Source: Bryobacterales bacterium
Lineage (GTDB): Bacteria > Acidobacteriota > Terriglobia > Bryobacterales > Bryobacteraceae
Length of the DNA stretch: 15,909 nucleotides
Reading direction: 5' to 3'
Assembly: GCA_025456495.1 (NCBI GenBank)
Contig: JALOKO010000025.1
Span: forward strand, 1-15,909
Both the position numbers and the translations under genes were made by a program. Within the stretch, counting starts at the first letter, position 1. Each line of letters begins with the position of its first letter. Below, one piece after another: positions 1-7,860 of this stretch. The notes below the pieces were generated by a model. That model ran no database searches. It was not told where the DNA came from and saw nothing but the letters and a program-made list of their open reading frames with translations.

Positions 1-258
1 GGTCTCCAGGAGTGGCTCCGCCGCCCGGGACAGGTTCGGCACCAGAATTCCCGTGCTTTCCATCAACTGCGTGCTGCGCTCAAACGCCGCCAGGCTCTGG
101 TTGACGTTCCAACTTGCTGGAGGACTCGCGACGGTTTCCGCGCCCGCGCCTGCCGCACCCCCTTCGGCGTTTTGTCCGAAAATCGAAACCCCACTCACCA
201 CCAGCATCACAGCCAGCGCCAGTAACCCTCGCACAGTGCAATCCATTCGATTCCTCAT
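1..258 (-). CDS. Secreted or lipid-anchored hypothetical protein, N-terminal 86 residues (runs off left edge)
   Basis: Reading the minus strand leftward from the ATG at 258 gives 86 codons with no stop up to base 1, so the 3' end lies outside the window. An AAGGA sits six bases before the ATG, which decides this start; the in-frame ATG at 264 would overlap that site. The N-terminus (MRNRMDCTVRGLLALAVML) is basic and then hydrophobic (LLALAVMLVVSGVSIFG), ending near FGQNAEGG. That fits a Sec signal peptide with cleavage around residue 28. The following Gly/Ala-rich linker and the part WNVNQSLAAFERSTQLMES match no family I recognise. It is divergently transcribed from the long Pro-rich gene at 441. 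An export role is inferred only from the signal peptide. Function unknown. Confidence 0.7.
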   Translation of the reverse strand, partial: MRNRMDCTVRGLLALAVMLVVSGVSIFGQNAEGGAAGAGAETVASPPASWNVNQSLAAFERSTQLMESTGILVPNLSRAAEPLLET

Positions 259-382
259 CCGCATTCCTTGGCTTCCTTACCAATATACGCGGTACTCCCA
301 CTGCCTCTGCACGCGATCATCCTTACCCCCTCTAGGATCTGTCCGGGATTCCGGTTTTCGTACTGTTTCGCGCACACAGCCA

Positions 383-411
383 TTGAAGCGCCATGGTTTA
401 GGTGACATGAT
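383..411 (+). promoter_or_regulatory. Weak candidate sigma-70 promoter in the divergent intergenic region
   Basis: The 182 bases between the divergent starts at 258 and 441 must hold promoters for both genes. On the plus strand TTGAAG (383-388) is followed 17 bases later by CATGAT (406-411), each matching four of six consensus bases, 29 bases before the ATG at 441. On the minus strand TATATT (287 to 282) could be a -10 for the secreted-protein gene, but no good -35 is seen at the right distance. No strong inverted repeat or other gene is evident in the rest. Confidence 0.25.
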
Positions 412-440
412 TGAAAGGAATTGAGGGAGCACGACACCGA

Positions 441-3400
441 ATGAATTTGGCATCGAAGTATACCCGCACGGAGCTGCTAGAAGACGGCGAAGTCCAAAAA
501 TGGCACGGCACTGACCGTTCCACCGGAGGCAGCGTCGTGCTGTATCTCTACACGGGGTCGATGGATAGCCGCCAATCCCCGGCCCAGTTCCCCAGCAGCC
601 GCATCACTGAGCGACTCGCGGATGGGCACTTCCGCGTGGAGAGCGGCGTCTTCGGGTTGTCCCCCTGCGTGATCTGTTCCGAACAGCCGTCGGCGGCATC
701 CTCAAAGCCGGCAGTATTGCCCGTCGCCCTCGCCTCCGGCCTTGCGGGGGCCACAGCCACCGACGCTGCAGCGGAAGCGGACATGGGCGAGTTCACGGCC
801 CTCTTTGGCGCCGCCATGCAGCAGCCCGCCGCACCCCAGCCCCAGCAGGAGGTTCCAGCGATCCCGGATCTCGCCGAATCAGCCGCCTCGGTGGCGACGC
901 CAGGCTCCCCTTCCGCTCCCGCGGCTGTTCCTTCTGAAATGTCCACGCCTGCCCCCATCGTTGCGCAGGATCCCCCCACGCCTCCCGCACCCCCGGCGCC
1001 CCCGGCGCCCCCGGTTGCAGGCGGAACCTTCACGCAGATGTATCTGGCCGTAGATCCCAACCGTGTCGGTTGGGTGGGCAGCGCCAACATCCAGCGCAAC
1101 CCGGAACCGGAATCCGCCGCGCCAGCCGCCCCGGTTGAGGCAGCCAAGTCTCCGTCCGTGGAACCGCCCGCTGAGACGGTCGCGCCCCAGCCTTCCCAAG
1201 TGGGTGCATTTACTGAAATGTACGCCGCGCTAGATCCTGCCGCGTTGGACGCCATGGCATCTGCGCCACCACCGGAGACTCCCCTTCCGCCTGCGGTGGA
1301 TACCCCGGAGCCCGGCTCGTTTACCGAGTTGTTCCGTGCCGCGGAGCCCGCCCCGCTTGCCGCTCCACTTGCCCACTCGACCCCATCGCCAGTTGCCGCG
1401 CCGTCCATCTCCCCGGACCGTGCGCCCGCGCCCGCCGCCGATGCTCCTGGCGAATTCACCATGATGTTCCAGCCGGAGCCGCTTGAGTCCGGGACATCCG
1501 CGCCCGCTCTGGTGGACGATCCCTTCGCCGCTCCAAGCGCTCCCATGGCCCCGGTGGCCGATGCGTTTGCCCTGCCGCTGGGCGACCCGGCCCCGCCCGT
1601 GGTCTCTGATTCCTTTGAAACTGCGGCGTTTCTTGTTGCAGCTCCCAATGAGTCCGCGGTGACGCCCCCAGCCGCCCCGGTTGCGCCCGCCGCGGATGTT
1701 CCTGCTCTACAGGTGCCCGCAACCAAGCCCTCCGGCGGCGATGCGCCGGGCGAGTTCACCCTGATGTTCCAAACAGGACTCAGCGAAGCTCCATCCGAGG
1801 AACCCAGCAAGCCGAAGTCCCCCACCTCCAGCGGGACCTTCTCGCAATCCTACGTATCCACCGACGAAATGCCGGTGATGTTGGAACCCCTGGACGGCCC
1901 ACCGGTGACTGCGCCGAAGCCCACCGACTCGCCACGGCCCATGACTGCGCCCGTGCCGCCAACGCCACCCGTTGCCCCGAAGCCCACCGAACCGCCTGTC
2001 GGGGAGTTTACGCAATTGTTTGCGGCGGCCAACCCCGTGGATCTGGACGCCACCGCCCCCTTGGCCATGAGCGACGTTCCGCCCCCCGCACCCGTCGCTC
2101 CCCTGGCGCCTGAAGCTCCCCTGGCTCCGGCAGCCCCCCTGGCGCCTGAAGCTCCCCTGGCTCCTGAAGTTCCCCTGGCGCCCGTGCCCCCCATCGCCGC
2201 ACCGCCAGTAAGCGCTCAGAAGTCTGGCTCAGCCATGGAACCGGGCGAGTTCACCAAGTTCTTCCAACCTGGCGAGTTGGAAAAGGTCCGCGATGAAGTG
2301 ATGGCCCAGCGTTCGCAACCGGCGTCGGCGTCATCCCCCGCGCCGGTCGCGGCGCCATCGCCAGCCGCCGCGCCCGCACCAGCTGAGGCTCCCGGCGATT
2401 TCACGATGATGTTCAACTCCGCTGACCTTGGCGCGGCCCCGCCGGTCACGCCGCTGGCTGGTTCGGCCGCCCCCGCGGCGGACGCCCCTTCCTCTGGCGC
2501 CGACAGTGCCGCGTCCAGCGGACAGCCCGGCGACTTCACCATGATGTTCAACTCCGCTGACCTCGGTTTGGCGCCTCCCGCTGAGGCTGAAAGTGGCGCG
2601 TCCGGCGTGCTGCCTCCACCCAGCGTCCCTTCCGCGCAGTTTCCTCCCGCGCCGTCCGATTCCTCTTCCCCATCCAGCCCTGGAGGATCGTCCTTCACTG
2701 AGTATTTCCGTGCCGCCAATGTGGAAACTGACTTTGGCGGGTCCGGGTCACTTTCCCAACCGGGAGACTCGGCCGCGCCGGTGCCCTTGCCTGAGACGCC
2801 CGCTTCCGCCTTCGATGCTCCTTCCGCATCCCAGGGTCCGGCGAACCCTGCGTTGGCCGTCCCCGCCTACGACGCTGGCTTCGGGTCTGGCGGCGCCACG
2901 CAGTTCTTCCAAATGCCTGCGTCCACCGCGGCGCCCCAAGCGCCCATGGGTCCCGTCGAACAGGTGGGCCCGGGCGAGTACACCCGGATGATCTCCGGCG
3001 AAGACCTTCGCCTGGCCATGGAGCAAGGCCCCGGTGGACCGTCTGGCGCCGCCGGCCCTGGTGTGCCCCCGGCTGGTGGCTCAGCAATGCCTGGAGGTAT
3101 GGGAATGCCCGTTCCGGGTGTTACCCCTCCGCGGGTCAGCGGACCCTACGTGCAGGGCCCCAACATCAGTGCGTCCGGCGTCTCGGCGCCACAGTTCGGC
3201 GCGCCTTCCGTTCAGGCGCCCCACCTTAGCACTCCACAGATGAGTGGTCCGCACATGAGCGCCCCACACATGTCCGGACCCAGCGTCAGTGGCTCCGGCG
3301 TCACCGGACCCAGCATGAGCGGTCCTCAGGTGAGCGGCCCCAACGTCAGCGGAGCCGGCCTCAGCGGCAACCCCATGCAGATGGCCGCACCGGGTGGCGC

Positions 3401-3554
3401 GCCCGCCGCGCCAGCCCCCGCCCCGGTCCCCGTCGGAGCCCCCACCGCCGGAGGCTCATCCGCCAGCAAGATCATCATCTTCGTGACGATCATCGTCACG
3501 GTGATCGCCGTCTCGCTGGTGCTGATGGTGGCCTATTTCGCCCTGAAGGGATAA
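441..3554 (+). CDS. Long Pro/Ala-rich protein with about 14 GEFT-type motifs and a C-terminal membrane anchor
   Basis: The 1037-residue product starts at ATG 441, 11 bases after GGGAG; an upstream in-frame TTG at 411 has no better ribosome site. Residues 1-80 are the only globular-looking part (KYTRTELLEDGEVQKW, then GTDRSTGGSVVLYLY) and faintly resemble the first strands of a protein-kinase N-lobe, without catalytic motifs. Residues about 115-850 are low-complexity Pro/Ala/Ser linker carrying about 14 copies of a short motif: GEFTALF, GTFTQMY, GAFTEMY, GSFTELF, GEFTMMF, GEFTLMF, GTFSQSY, GEFTQLF, GEFTKFF, GDFTMMF twice, SSFTEYF, a degenerate GATQFF and GEYTRMI. Residues about 897-975 hold five-residue repeats of the kind SGPxV. 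The C-terminus has about 24 hydrophobic residues (IIIFVTIIVTVIAVSLVLMV) and a lysine, as in a tail-anchored protein with a large cytoplasmic part. The motifs may be docking sites for a repeated partner; that is inference. Function unknown. Confidence 0.85.
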   Translation: MNLASKYTRTELLEDGEVQKWHGTDRSTGGSVVLYLYTGSMDSRQSPAQFPSSRITERLADGHFRVESGVFGLSPCVICSEQPSAASSKPAVLPVALASGLAGATATDAAAEADMGEFTALFGAAMQQPAAPQPQQEVPAIPDLAESAASVATPGSPSAPAAVPSEMSTPAPIVAQDPPTPPAPPAPPAPPVAGGTFTQMYLAVDPNRVGWVGSANIQRNPEPESAAPAAPVEAAKSPSVEPPAETVAPQPSQVGAFTEMYAALDPAALDAMASAPPPETPLPPAVDTPEPGSFTELFRAAEPAPLAAPLAHSTPSPVAAPSISPDRAPAPAADAPGEFTMMFQPEPLESGTSAPALVDDPFAAPSAPMAPVADAFALPLGDPAPPVVSDSFETAAFLVAAPNESAVTPPAAPVAPAADVPALQVPATKPSGGDAPGEFTLMFQTGLSEAPSEEPSKPKSPTSSGTFSQSYVSTDEMPVMLEPLDGPPVTAPKPTDSPRPMTAPVPPTPPVAPKPTEPPVGEFTQLFAAANPVDLDATAPLAMSDVPPPAPVAPLAPEAPLAPAAPLAPEAPLAPEVPLAPVPPIAAPPVSAQKSGSAMEPGEFTKFFQPGELEKVRDEVMAQRSQPASASSPAPVAAPSPAAAPAPAEAPGDFTMMFNSADLGAAPPVTPLAGSAAPAADAPSSGADSAASSGQPGDFTMMFNSADLGLAPPAEAESGASGVLPPPSVPSAQFPPAPSDSSSPSSPGGSSFTEYFRAANVETDFGGSGSLSQPGDSAAPVPLPETPASAFDAPSASQGPANPALAVPAYDAGFGSGGATQFFQMPASTAAPQAPMGPVEQVGPGEYTRMISGEDLRLAMEQGPGGPSGAAGPGVPPAGGSAMPGGMGMPVPGVTPPRVSGPYVQGPNISASGVSAPQFGAPSVQAPHLSTPQMSGPHMSAPHMSGPSVSGSGVTGPSMSGPQVSGPNVSGAGLSGNPMQMAAPGGAPAAPAPAPVPVGAPTAGGSSASKIIIFVTIIVTVIAVSLVLMVAYFALKG
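2097..2186 (+). repeat. In-frame 18-base minisatellite encoding APLAPE units
   Basis: Five consecutive 18-base units, GCTCCCCTGGCGCCTGAA and variants, lie in the reading frame of the Pro-rich gene and encode APLAPE, APLAPA, APLAPE, APLAPE and VPLAPV. Copy number can be expected to vary between strains by replication slippage without breaking the frame. A shorter repeat of the same kind (PPAPPAPP) lies near 985-1015. Confidence 0.85.
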
Positions 3555-3734
3555 GCGCAACGTTGCGCGTAGCGACATCGGCCGGTAAACTGCCGGGGTC
3601 CCGATGCGGGCGGGCCTTGCGCGAAGGCCGCCCGGCAACGGGGAATTCCGATGCGTGCTGGAGCCCTTTCCTTTCGGGCTGTTGGCTACACTAGAAGGAG
3701 AAGGAGCCGTCGCCAGCGACTGCCCAACGCCATC
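3555..3734 (+). other. Hairpin-rich leader between the Pro-rich gene and the cysteine desulfurase
   Basis: These 180 bases hold a perfect 14-base palindrome GCGCAACGTTGCGC (3555-3568) straight after the stop codon, which could end the upstream transcript although no T-run follows. A strong hairpin at 3607-3634 has an 11-bp stem with one bulged G and loop GCGCG. A smaller hairpin at 3662-3680 pairs AGCCC with GGGCT. The palindrome GGAATTCC lies at about 3641-3648. A purine-rich GAAGGAGAAGGAG lies about 28 bases before the desulfurase ATG, too far for a normal ribosome site. No tRNA-like or known riboswitch core was convincingly found. It may be a regulatory leader, a rho-independent-like terminator, or both. 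Confidence 0.45.
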
Positions 3735-4913
3735 ATGCCCTCCCCGCGCGCCTACTTTGACCATAACGCCACCACACCGCTGGCACCTGAGGTGCTCGAT
3801 GGCATGGTGGAGGTCCTGCGCGATGGCTACGGCAACGCGTCCAGCATCCATCAGGAAGGCCAGCACGCGCGGCGACTGGTTGACCATGCGAGGCGCGCAG
3901 TGGCCGCCCTCCTGCATGCTGACCCACGCGAGGTGGTGTTTACCAGCGGAGGCACAGAGGCCGACAACACCGCCATCTTTGGCGCCATCGCCGCCACTGC
4001 CCTGCCGCGCAAGCACTTCGTCACCACGACGATGGAGCACCCCGCCGTTCTGCACGCGGCCGATGCCCTGGAGTCACAAGGCGTTGGCGTTACGCGCGTA
4101 CCGGTGAGCGGCAGCGGTGTCGTCAGCCCGGAGGCGATCCGCACAGCGATTACGCCGGAGACTGTGCTTGTGAGCGTCATGCACGCCAACAACGAAACCG
4201 GCGCCATTCAGCCGATTGCCGAGATTGCCCGCGTCTGTCGCGACGCCGGTGTCCTGCTGCACTCGGACGCTGTCCAAAGCGTGGGGAAGATTCCCGTGGA
4301 CGTGCGGGAGTTGGGGGTGGACTTCCTCGCTGTCAGCGGGCACAAGATTGGGGCGCCCAACGGAGTGGGCGCACTGTATATGCGCAAAGGGGTGGCCTGT
4401 GCACCGTTGCTGCATGGCGGAAAGCATGAGCGCGGTCGCCGCCCCGGCACGGAGAACGTGGCGGGTATCCACGGCTTTGGAATTGCCGCTTCTGTTGCTG
4501 ATAGTGCCTTGTTATCGAAGGCGAATTACATTGAGCACTTGCGAGACGAGTTCGAAATGTCGCTTATGGATAGGATTCCGATGGTGCGTGTGAATTGCGC
4601 GCAGAGTCCACGTCTACCCAACACCTCCAGCCTCTGTTTTCCTGAGGTGGATGGTGAACCGATGGTGATCGCGCTGGACCTCAGCGGCTTTGCGGTTTCC
4701 AGCGGAGCGGCGTGCTCCAGCGGATCAGTGGAGCCCTCTCATGTGCTCACGGCCATCGGGCTTTCCCGGCAGGATGCTCGGAGTTGCATCCGCGTCTCCC
4801 TGGGGCCATCCAACACTCGGGAGCAGGTGATGGCGCTGGTCGAATCCCTCACCGCGGCCGTCGCGCACCTGCGGCGCTTGTCGCCGACGATGACCTCTCA
4901 AGGGAACCGTTGA
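3735..4913 (+). CDS. Cysteine desulfurase (IscS/NifS family, PLP-dependent)
   Basis: The enzyme takes sulfur from L-cysteine, releasing alanine and leaving a persulfide on its own cysteine for transfer to acceptors. The 392-residue product from ATG 3735 starts MPSPRAYFDHNATTPLAPE, the usual beginning of the family; an open frame back to 3651 has arginine-rich sequence unlike the family. Visible key residues are His102 (TTMEHPAV), Asn153, Asp178 and Gln181 (HSDAVQSVGK), the PLP-binding Lys204 (SGHKIGAPNG) and catalytic Cys327 (SSGAACSSGS). This numbering is within one or two of E. coli IscS. RPGTENVAGI (residues 236-245) is also typical. No scaffold gene (iscU) or iscR is adjacent. The stop overlaps the mnmA start as TGATG, so the main partner is probably MnmA, as in the yrvO-mnmA pair of Bacillus. 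General Fe-S cluster work cannot be excluded. Confidence 0.95.
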   Translation: MPSPRAYFDHNATTPLAPEVLDGMVEVLRDGYGNASSIHQEGQHARRLVDHARRAVAALLHADPREVVFTSGGTEADNTAIFGAIAATALPRKHFVTTTMEHPAVLHAADALESQGVGVTRVPVSGSGVVSPEAIRTAITPETVLVSVMHANNETGAIQPIAEIARVCRDAGVLLHSDAVQSVGKIPVDVRELGVDFLAVSGHKIGAPNGVGALYMRKGVACAPLLHGGKHERGRRPGTENVAGIHGFGIAASVADSALLSKANYIEHLRDEFEMSLMDRIPMVRVNCAQSPRLPNTSSLCFPEVDGEPMVIALDLSGFAVSSGAACSSGSVEPSHVLTAIGLSRQDARSCIRVSLGPSNTREQVMALVESLTAAVAHLRRLSPTMTSQGNR

Positions 4914-6088
4914 TGGCTGGAAGAACATTCATGATGCGCGAGAAAGACGGAATCGCAAACGACAATTCCTCCCGGATTGCGGTGGCGATGAGCGGTGGCG
5001 TGGACAGCTCAGTGGTGGCGGCGCTGCTGCACTCGCAAGGCCGTAACATCGTTGGGATGACGATGCAGTTGTGGAACCAGCGGCGTTTGCCCGAAGTGGC
5101 CAGCGAAGGCGCAACCGGACGCTGTTGCTCGCTGGATGATGTCTACGACGCCCGCTATGTCGCCAGTCAGGTGGGGATTCCCTACTATGTGGTCAATTTT
5201 GAGGACCGCTTCGAGCAGCATGTCGTCAAGCCCTTCGTCCAGGACTACCTGGAAGGCAAAACTCCAATCCCATGTACCCTTTGCAATAACTTCATCAAGT
5301 TCGACCAGTTCCTGGATATGGCCGCAAGCGTGGGTGCGGGGATGGTGGCGACAGGGCACTACGCGCGGATCCGCCAAGATCCGCATAGCGGACGATGGCA
5401 GTTGTTGCGCGCCGTAGACGACACCAAGGACCAGACGTATTTTCTGTTCGGCCTCACCCAGGAACAGCTCTCCCGCACGCTCTTTCCCCTGGGCGAGATG
5501 CGGAAGGAGGACGTGCGCGAGTTGGGCAGGCAGTTGCAAGTCCCCATCGCCGATAAGCCGGATAGCCAGGAGATTTGTTTCGTGCCCAACGGTGACTACG
5601 CCGCATTCATCGATGCCTATCTTCGGGAGCAGGGGCTGGAAGCAGCGGCCACAGAGGGCCAGATTCTGGATGAGGAAGGGAAGTCACTTGGCAGGCATCG
5701 CGGGGTTCACCACTTCACTGTGGGCCAACGAAAAGGAATTGGAGTGGCCAGGGCCGAACCGCTGTATGTGATCGCCACGGAACCCTCCTCCCAAACCGTT
5801 GTTGTCGGGGCAGGGGACTCTTTGTTCCGGAAGCGGATGCGAGTGCGCGACGTGAACTGGATTTCCATCGCCAAACCCGAGCAACTGTTGCGCGCACAGG
5901 TGCGGATTCGGAACCGTCATCGCCCCTCTTTTGCAGATGTTTGGGTGAACAAGAGCGAGAATCGGGTTGAAGTTCTTTTCGATGACCCGCAGCGCGCGAT
6001 TACGCCGGGACAAGGTGCGGTCTTCTACCAGGATGACCTTGTTCTGGGTGGCGGATGGATTGATCAGGCCCTGTCGGATGAGGCGTAG
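4913..6088 (+). CDS. mnmA: tRNA-specific 2-thiouridylase MnmA
   Basis: MnmA adenylates and then thiolates C2 of U34 in the anticodon of tRNA-Lys, -Glu and -Gln, using persulfide sulfur from a cysteine desulfurase. The 391-residue product starts at ATG 4913, seven bases after AAGGGA, and overlaps the upstream stop by one base; the frame is open back to 4712 but that part is antisense to nothing and is a shadow of the desulfurase C-terminus. The PP-loop ATP site is SGGVDSS (residues 27-33). A Cys pair (GRCCSLDDVYDAR, from residue 69) follows. The catalytic pair is Cys124 (CNNFIKF) and Cys222 (DSQEICFVPNGDY). GHYARI (148-153) and HHFTVGQRKGIG (266-277) are family signatures, and the C-terminal beta-barrel is complete. 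Length is normal. Confidence 0.97.
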   Translation: MAGRTFMMREKDGIANDNSSRIAVAMSGGVDSSVVAALLHSQGRNIVGMTMQLWNQRRLPEVASEGATGRCCSLDDVYDARYVASQVGIPYYVVNFEDRFEQHVVKPFVQDYLEGKTPIPCTLCNNFIKFDQFLDMAASVGAGMVATGHYARIRQDPHSGRWQLLRAVDDTKDQTYFLFGLTQEQLSRTLFPLGEMRKEDVRELGRQLQVPIADKPDSQEICFVPNGDYAAFIDAYLREQGLEAAATEGQILDEEGKSLGRHRGVHHFTVGQRKGIGVARAEPLYVIATEPSSQTVVVGAGDSLFRKRMRVRDVNWISIAKPEQLLRAQVRIRNRHRPSFADVWVNKSENRVEVLFDDPQRAITPGQGAVFYQDDLVLGGGWIDQALSDEA

Positions 6089-6103
6089 AAGGCCAGTTAG
6101 TGT

Positions 6104-7102
6104 TTGTTTGGGAACACGTTACGGTGTTTGTCTCATCTTGTACATGAAGAGTTGCCTGTAACTTTCACGGTGAAAACACGTTCGCAGCTCAGGAACTGGA
6201 CTGAATATCTGCTCGCGCGGACTGTGGTTGGTTGCGTGGGCGCCTTGCCGAGACGCTGGGGCCTGGGCTTGGCGCACCTCGTTGCCCACGGTTTGCGTCG
6301 AGCGGTTCCTCGGCTGTCGCAGGTAGCCCAACGGAATGCGCAGTTGGTGGATCTTGCCTCGCGACCCGACGCTGGCCCGGCCCTGGAAATTGGCGTCTTC
6401 GATTCGGTTGCTCGTTTGCTTTGGGTTACGGCGATAATTGCAAGTAATACCTCCAATAGTGACGCCAAACGATTGCAATTATTAGGGGAATTCGTTTCCA
6501 TCGAAGGCTTGGAGATTGTTCAAGAGGCCCTTGCGCTTGGCAGGGGGGTCCTGTTCGCTACAGGCCACATGGGGAACTGGGAACTCAGCGCCCTTGCGTT
6601 TGGCGCGATGGTGACACCCATGGATGTGATGGCCCGGCCCCTGGACAACCCCTTGCTGGACCGCTGGATGACCGGAATTCGAGAGTCGACCGGCAATCGT
6701 GTCCTTGCCAAATCCGGGACTTTGCGCGAGGTGATGCGCGCCCTGCAGCACAACCGGGCGGTTGGATTTCTGATTGACCACAACGTGATTTCACCGGATC
6801 GCTGCTTCATCCGTTTCCTGGGGGTGGAGGCCTCCGCCAGTGCGGTATTTGCCAAGATTGCCGCCCGCAGCGGGGCCGCCGTCATTCCTGGCTTTTGCGT
6901 TTGGGAAGCCGCCAGGCAGCGTTACGTCTTGCGGTTCTACCCACGAGTGCACATCACAGGCGACGCCCAGGCGGATACCCAGCGCATCCACTCATGTCTG
7001 GAAACCGTAATCCGCCAATACCCTCACCAGTGGCTGTGGATTCATCGACGTTTCAAAACGAGGCCGGATGGCGAACCGGATTTGTATTCCGAACTAAGAT
7101 AA
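6104..7102 (+). CDS. LpxL/HtrB-family lysophospholipid (lipid A type) acyltransferase
   Basis: Members transfer an acyl chain to a lipid A precursor or related lipid at the cytoplasmic face of the inner membrane. Here the HxxxxE acyltransferase motif is His155-Glu160 (GHMGNWE), followed by the substrate-loop signature RPLDNP (178-183), a conserved DH near residue 225 and the C-terminal WLWIHRRFKTRP (310-321), all characteristic of LpxL/HtrB. The N-terminal RNWTEYLLARTVVG region would be the membrane-associated helix. The start is uncertain: TTG 6104 has AGAAGG eleven bases upstream and gives 332 residues; GTG 6170 has no ribosome site but gives 310, nearer the usual family length. It is 15 bases after mnmA and on the same strand, probably co-transcribed. 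The exact acyl acceptor cannot be told from sequence, and phosphatidylinositol-mannoside-type acyltransferases share this fold. Confidence 0.85.
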   Translation: MFGNTLRCLSHLVHEELPVTFTVKTRSQLRNWTEYLLARTVVGCVGALPRRWGLGLAHLVAHGLRRAVPRLSQVAQRNAQLVDLASRPDAGPALEIGVFDSVARLLWVTAIIASNTSNSDAKRLQLLGEFVSIEGLEIVQEALALGRGVLFATGHMGNWELSALAFGAMVTPMDVMARPLDNPLLDRWMTGIRESTGNRVLAKSGTLREVMRALQHNRAVGFLIDHNVISPDRCFIRFLGVEASASAVFAKIAARSGAAVIPGFCVWEAARQRYVLRFYPRVHITGDAQADTQRIHSCLETVIRQYPHQWLWIHRRFKTRPDGEPDLYSELR

Positions 7103-7134
7103 CGTGAGAGCTTTGATTGCTAAGGAGATCGTGC

Positions 7135-7767
7135 GTGTCTGCTTTTGAAGCGGTTTTCTTTGACTTCGATGGCGTGTTGGTGGATAGCGAGCCGATTCAT
7201 TTCGCGGCCTGGCAGGAAGCGCTGGCTCCGTTTGGCGTTTCGGTTCCGTGGGATCCGTACTATCACCGCTTCATGGGATTGGAGGATCGGGCGGCGATCC
7301 GAATGCTGGCCGAGGAACTCAATCCACCGCGGACACTGGAGGAACTTTGGCCAGCCTTTGCGGAGAAACAACGGATCTTCAGCCGCCGGATCCATGCAGC
7401 GCCTCAGGTGCCGCCGTCGACACGGGCCGTGATTGCGCTGTTGAGAGAGGCCGGATATAAGCTGGCGGTGGTGACCTCCAGTTCGGGCGCCGAGGTGCGA
7501 CCCTTATTGGAAAGCAACGGAGTCTATACCCACATGGACGCCTGCGTGTACGCCGAGGACGTTCGCCACAAAAAGCCGGATCCCGAACCGTATCTGACGG
7601 CGAAGGCGCGCTTGGGGGTGCAGCGTGCGCTGGTGCTGGAGGATTCTCCAGCAGGAATGGCGAGCGCCCGCGCCGCTGGATGCGAGGTTCTGACCGTCAC
7701 CGAGGTGGGCGCAGTTGGGAAATTGCTGTGCGCCGCGTTGGGTCTTTCTGGCGAGGGATGTTCGTGA
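7135..7767 (+). CDS. HAD-superfamily hydrolase, beta-phosphoglucomutase-like
   Basis: The start is GTG 7135 because AAGGAG lies seven bases upstream; the open frame begins at TTG 7117, which would include that site. The 210-residue product has all four HAD motifs: the nucleophile in DFDGVLVDSE (Asp10, Asp12), the Thr/Ser of motif II in VVTSSSG (112-118), the motif III lysine in KKPDPEPYL (146-154) and the acidic pair in LVLEDSPAG (Glu169, Asp170). The segment between motifs I and II is a four-helix type cap (subclass I), as in beta-phosphoglucomutase, phosphoglycolate phosphatase and sugar-phosphate phosphatases. Substrate cannot be assigned. It follows the acyltransferase by 32 bases and is the last chromosomal gene before the phage-like block. 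Confidence 0.9.
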   Translation: MSAFEAVFFDFDGVLVDSEPIHFAAWQEALAPFGVSVPWDPYYHRFMGLEDRAAIRMLAEELNPPRTLEELWPAFAEKQRIFSRRIHAAPQVPPSTRAVIALLREAGYKLAVVTSSSGAEVRPLLESNGVYTHMDACVYAEDVRHKKPDPEPYLTAKARLGVQRALVLEDSPAGMASARAAGCEVLTVTEVGAVGKLLCAALGLSGEGCS

Positions 7768-7860
7768 GTTGACATAATATGTATTATCGGCGTTTTTGAG
7801 GCTGCGGCTTTGGGCTGAGGGCGTGGGATCCGCTCATCTCGTCACATCAAGGAGGCAGCC
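7768..7860 (+). promoter_or_regulatory. AT-rich junction with a 6-bp inverted repeat and a strong ribosome site
   Basis: Directly after the HAD stop lies TTGACA (7769-7774) running into ATAATA-TG-TATTAT (7774-7787), a perfect 6-bp inverted repeat and the most AT-rich patch seen in this GC-rich window. TTGACA resembles a -35 but no -10 lies 16-18 bases downstream, so an operator or element-end site is as likely as a promoter. AAGGAGG (7849-7855) is a strong ribosome site five bases before the TTG start of the next gene. Confidence 0.4.

Noticed and set aside
80..301. Minus-strand 73-codon frame
   Set aside because: The other minus frame (1-258) has a signal peptide and ribosome site; this one is Arg/Gly-rich and has neither.
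548..1825. 425-codon open frame on the minus strand inside the Pro-rich gene
   Set aside because: Gly/Ala/Ser-rich translation with no domain, and it mirrors the codon bias of the plus gene. High-GC repeats commonly keep the antisense frame open. No ribosome site was seen.
3580..3680. SAM riboswitch
   Set aside because: CCCGATG and CGGCAAC are present, but a long hairpin separates them where none belongs, and the kink-turn and the GGTGC-TTCC part are not seen.
4712..4912. 67-residue N-terminal extension of MnmA
   Set aside because: It overlaps the desulfurase C-terminus, including its catalytic Cys region, in another frame. ATG 4913 has a proper ribosome site and standard family length.
7769..7797. 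TTGACA as -35 of a promoter for the replication-like gene
   Set aside because: No -10-like hexamer at 16-18 bases; the AT-rich hexamers lie only 0-7 bases downstream. Kept only as a general regulatory junction.
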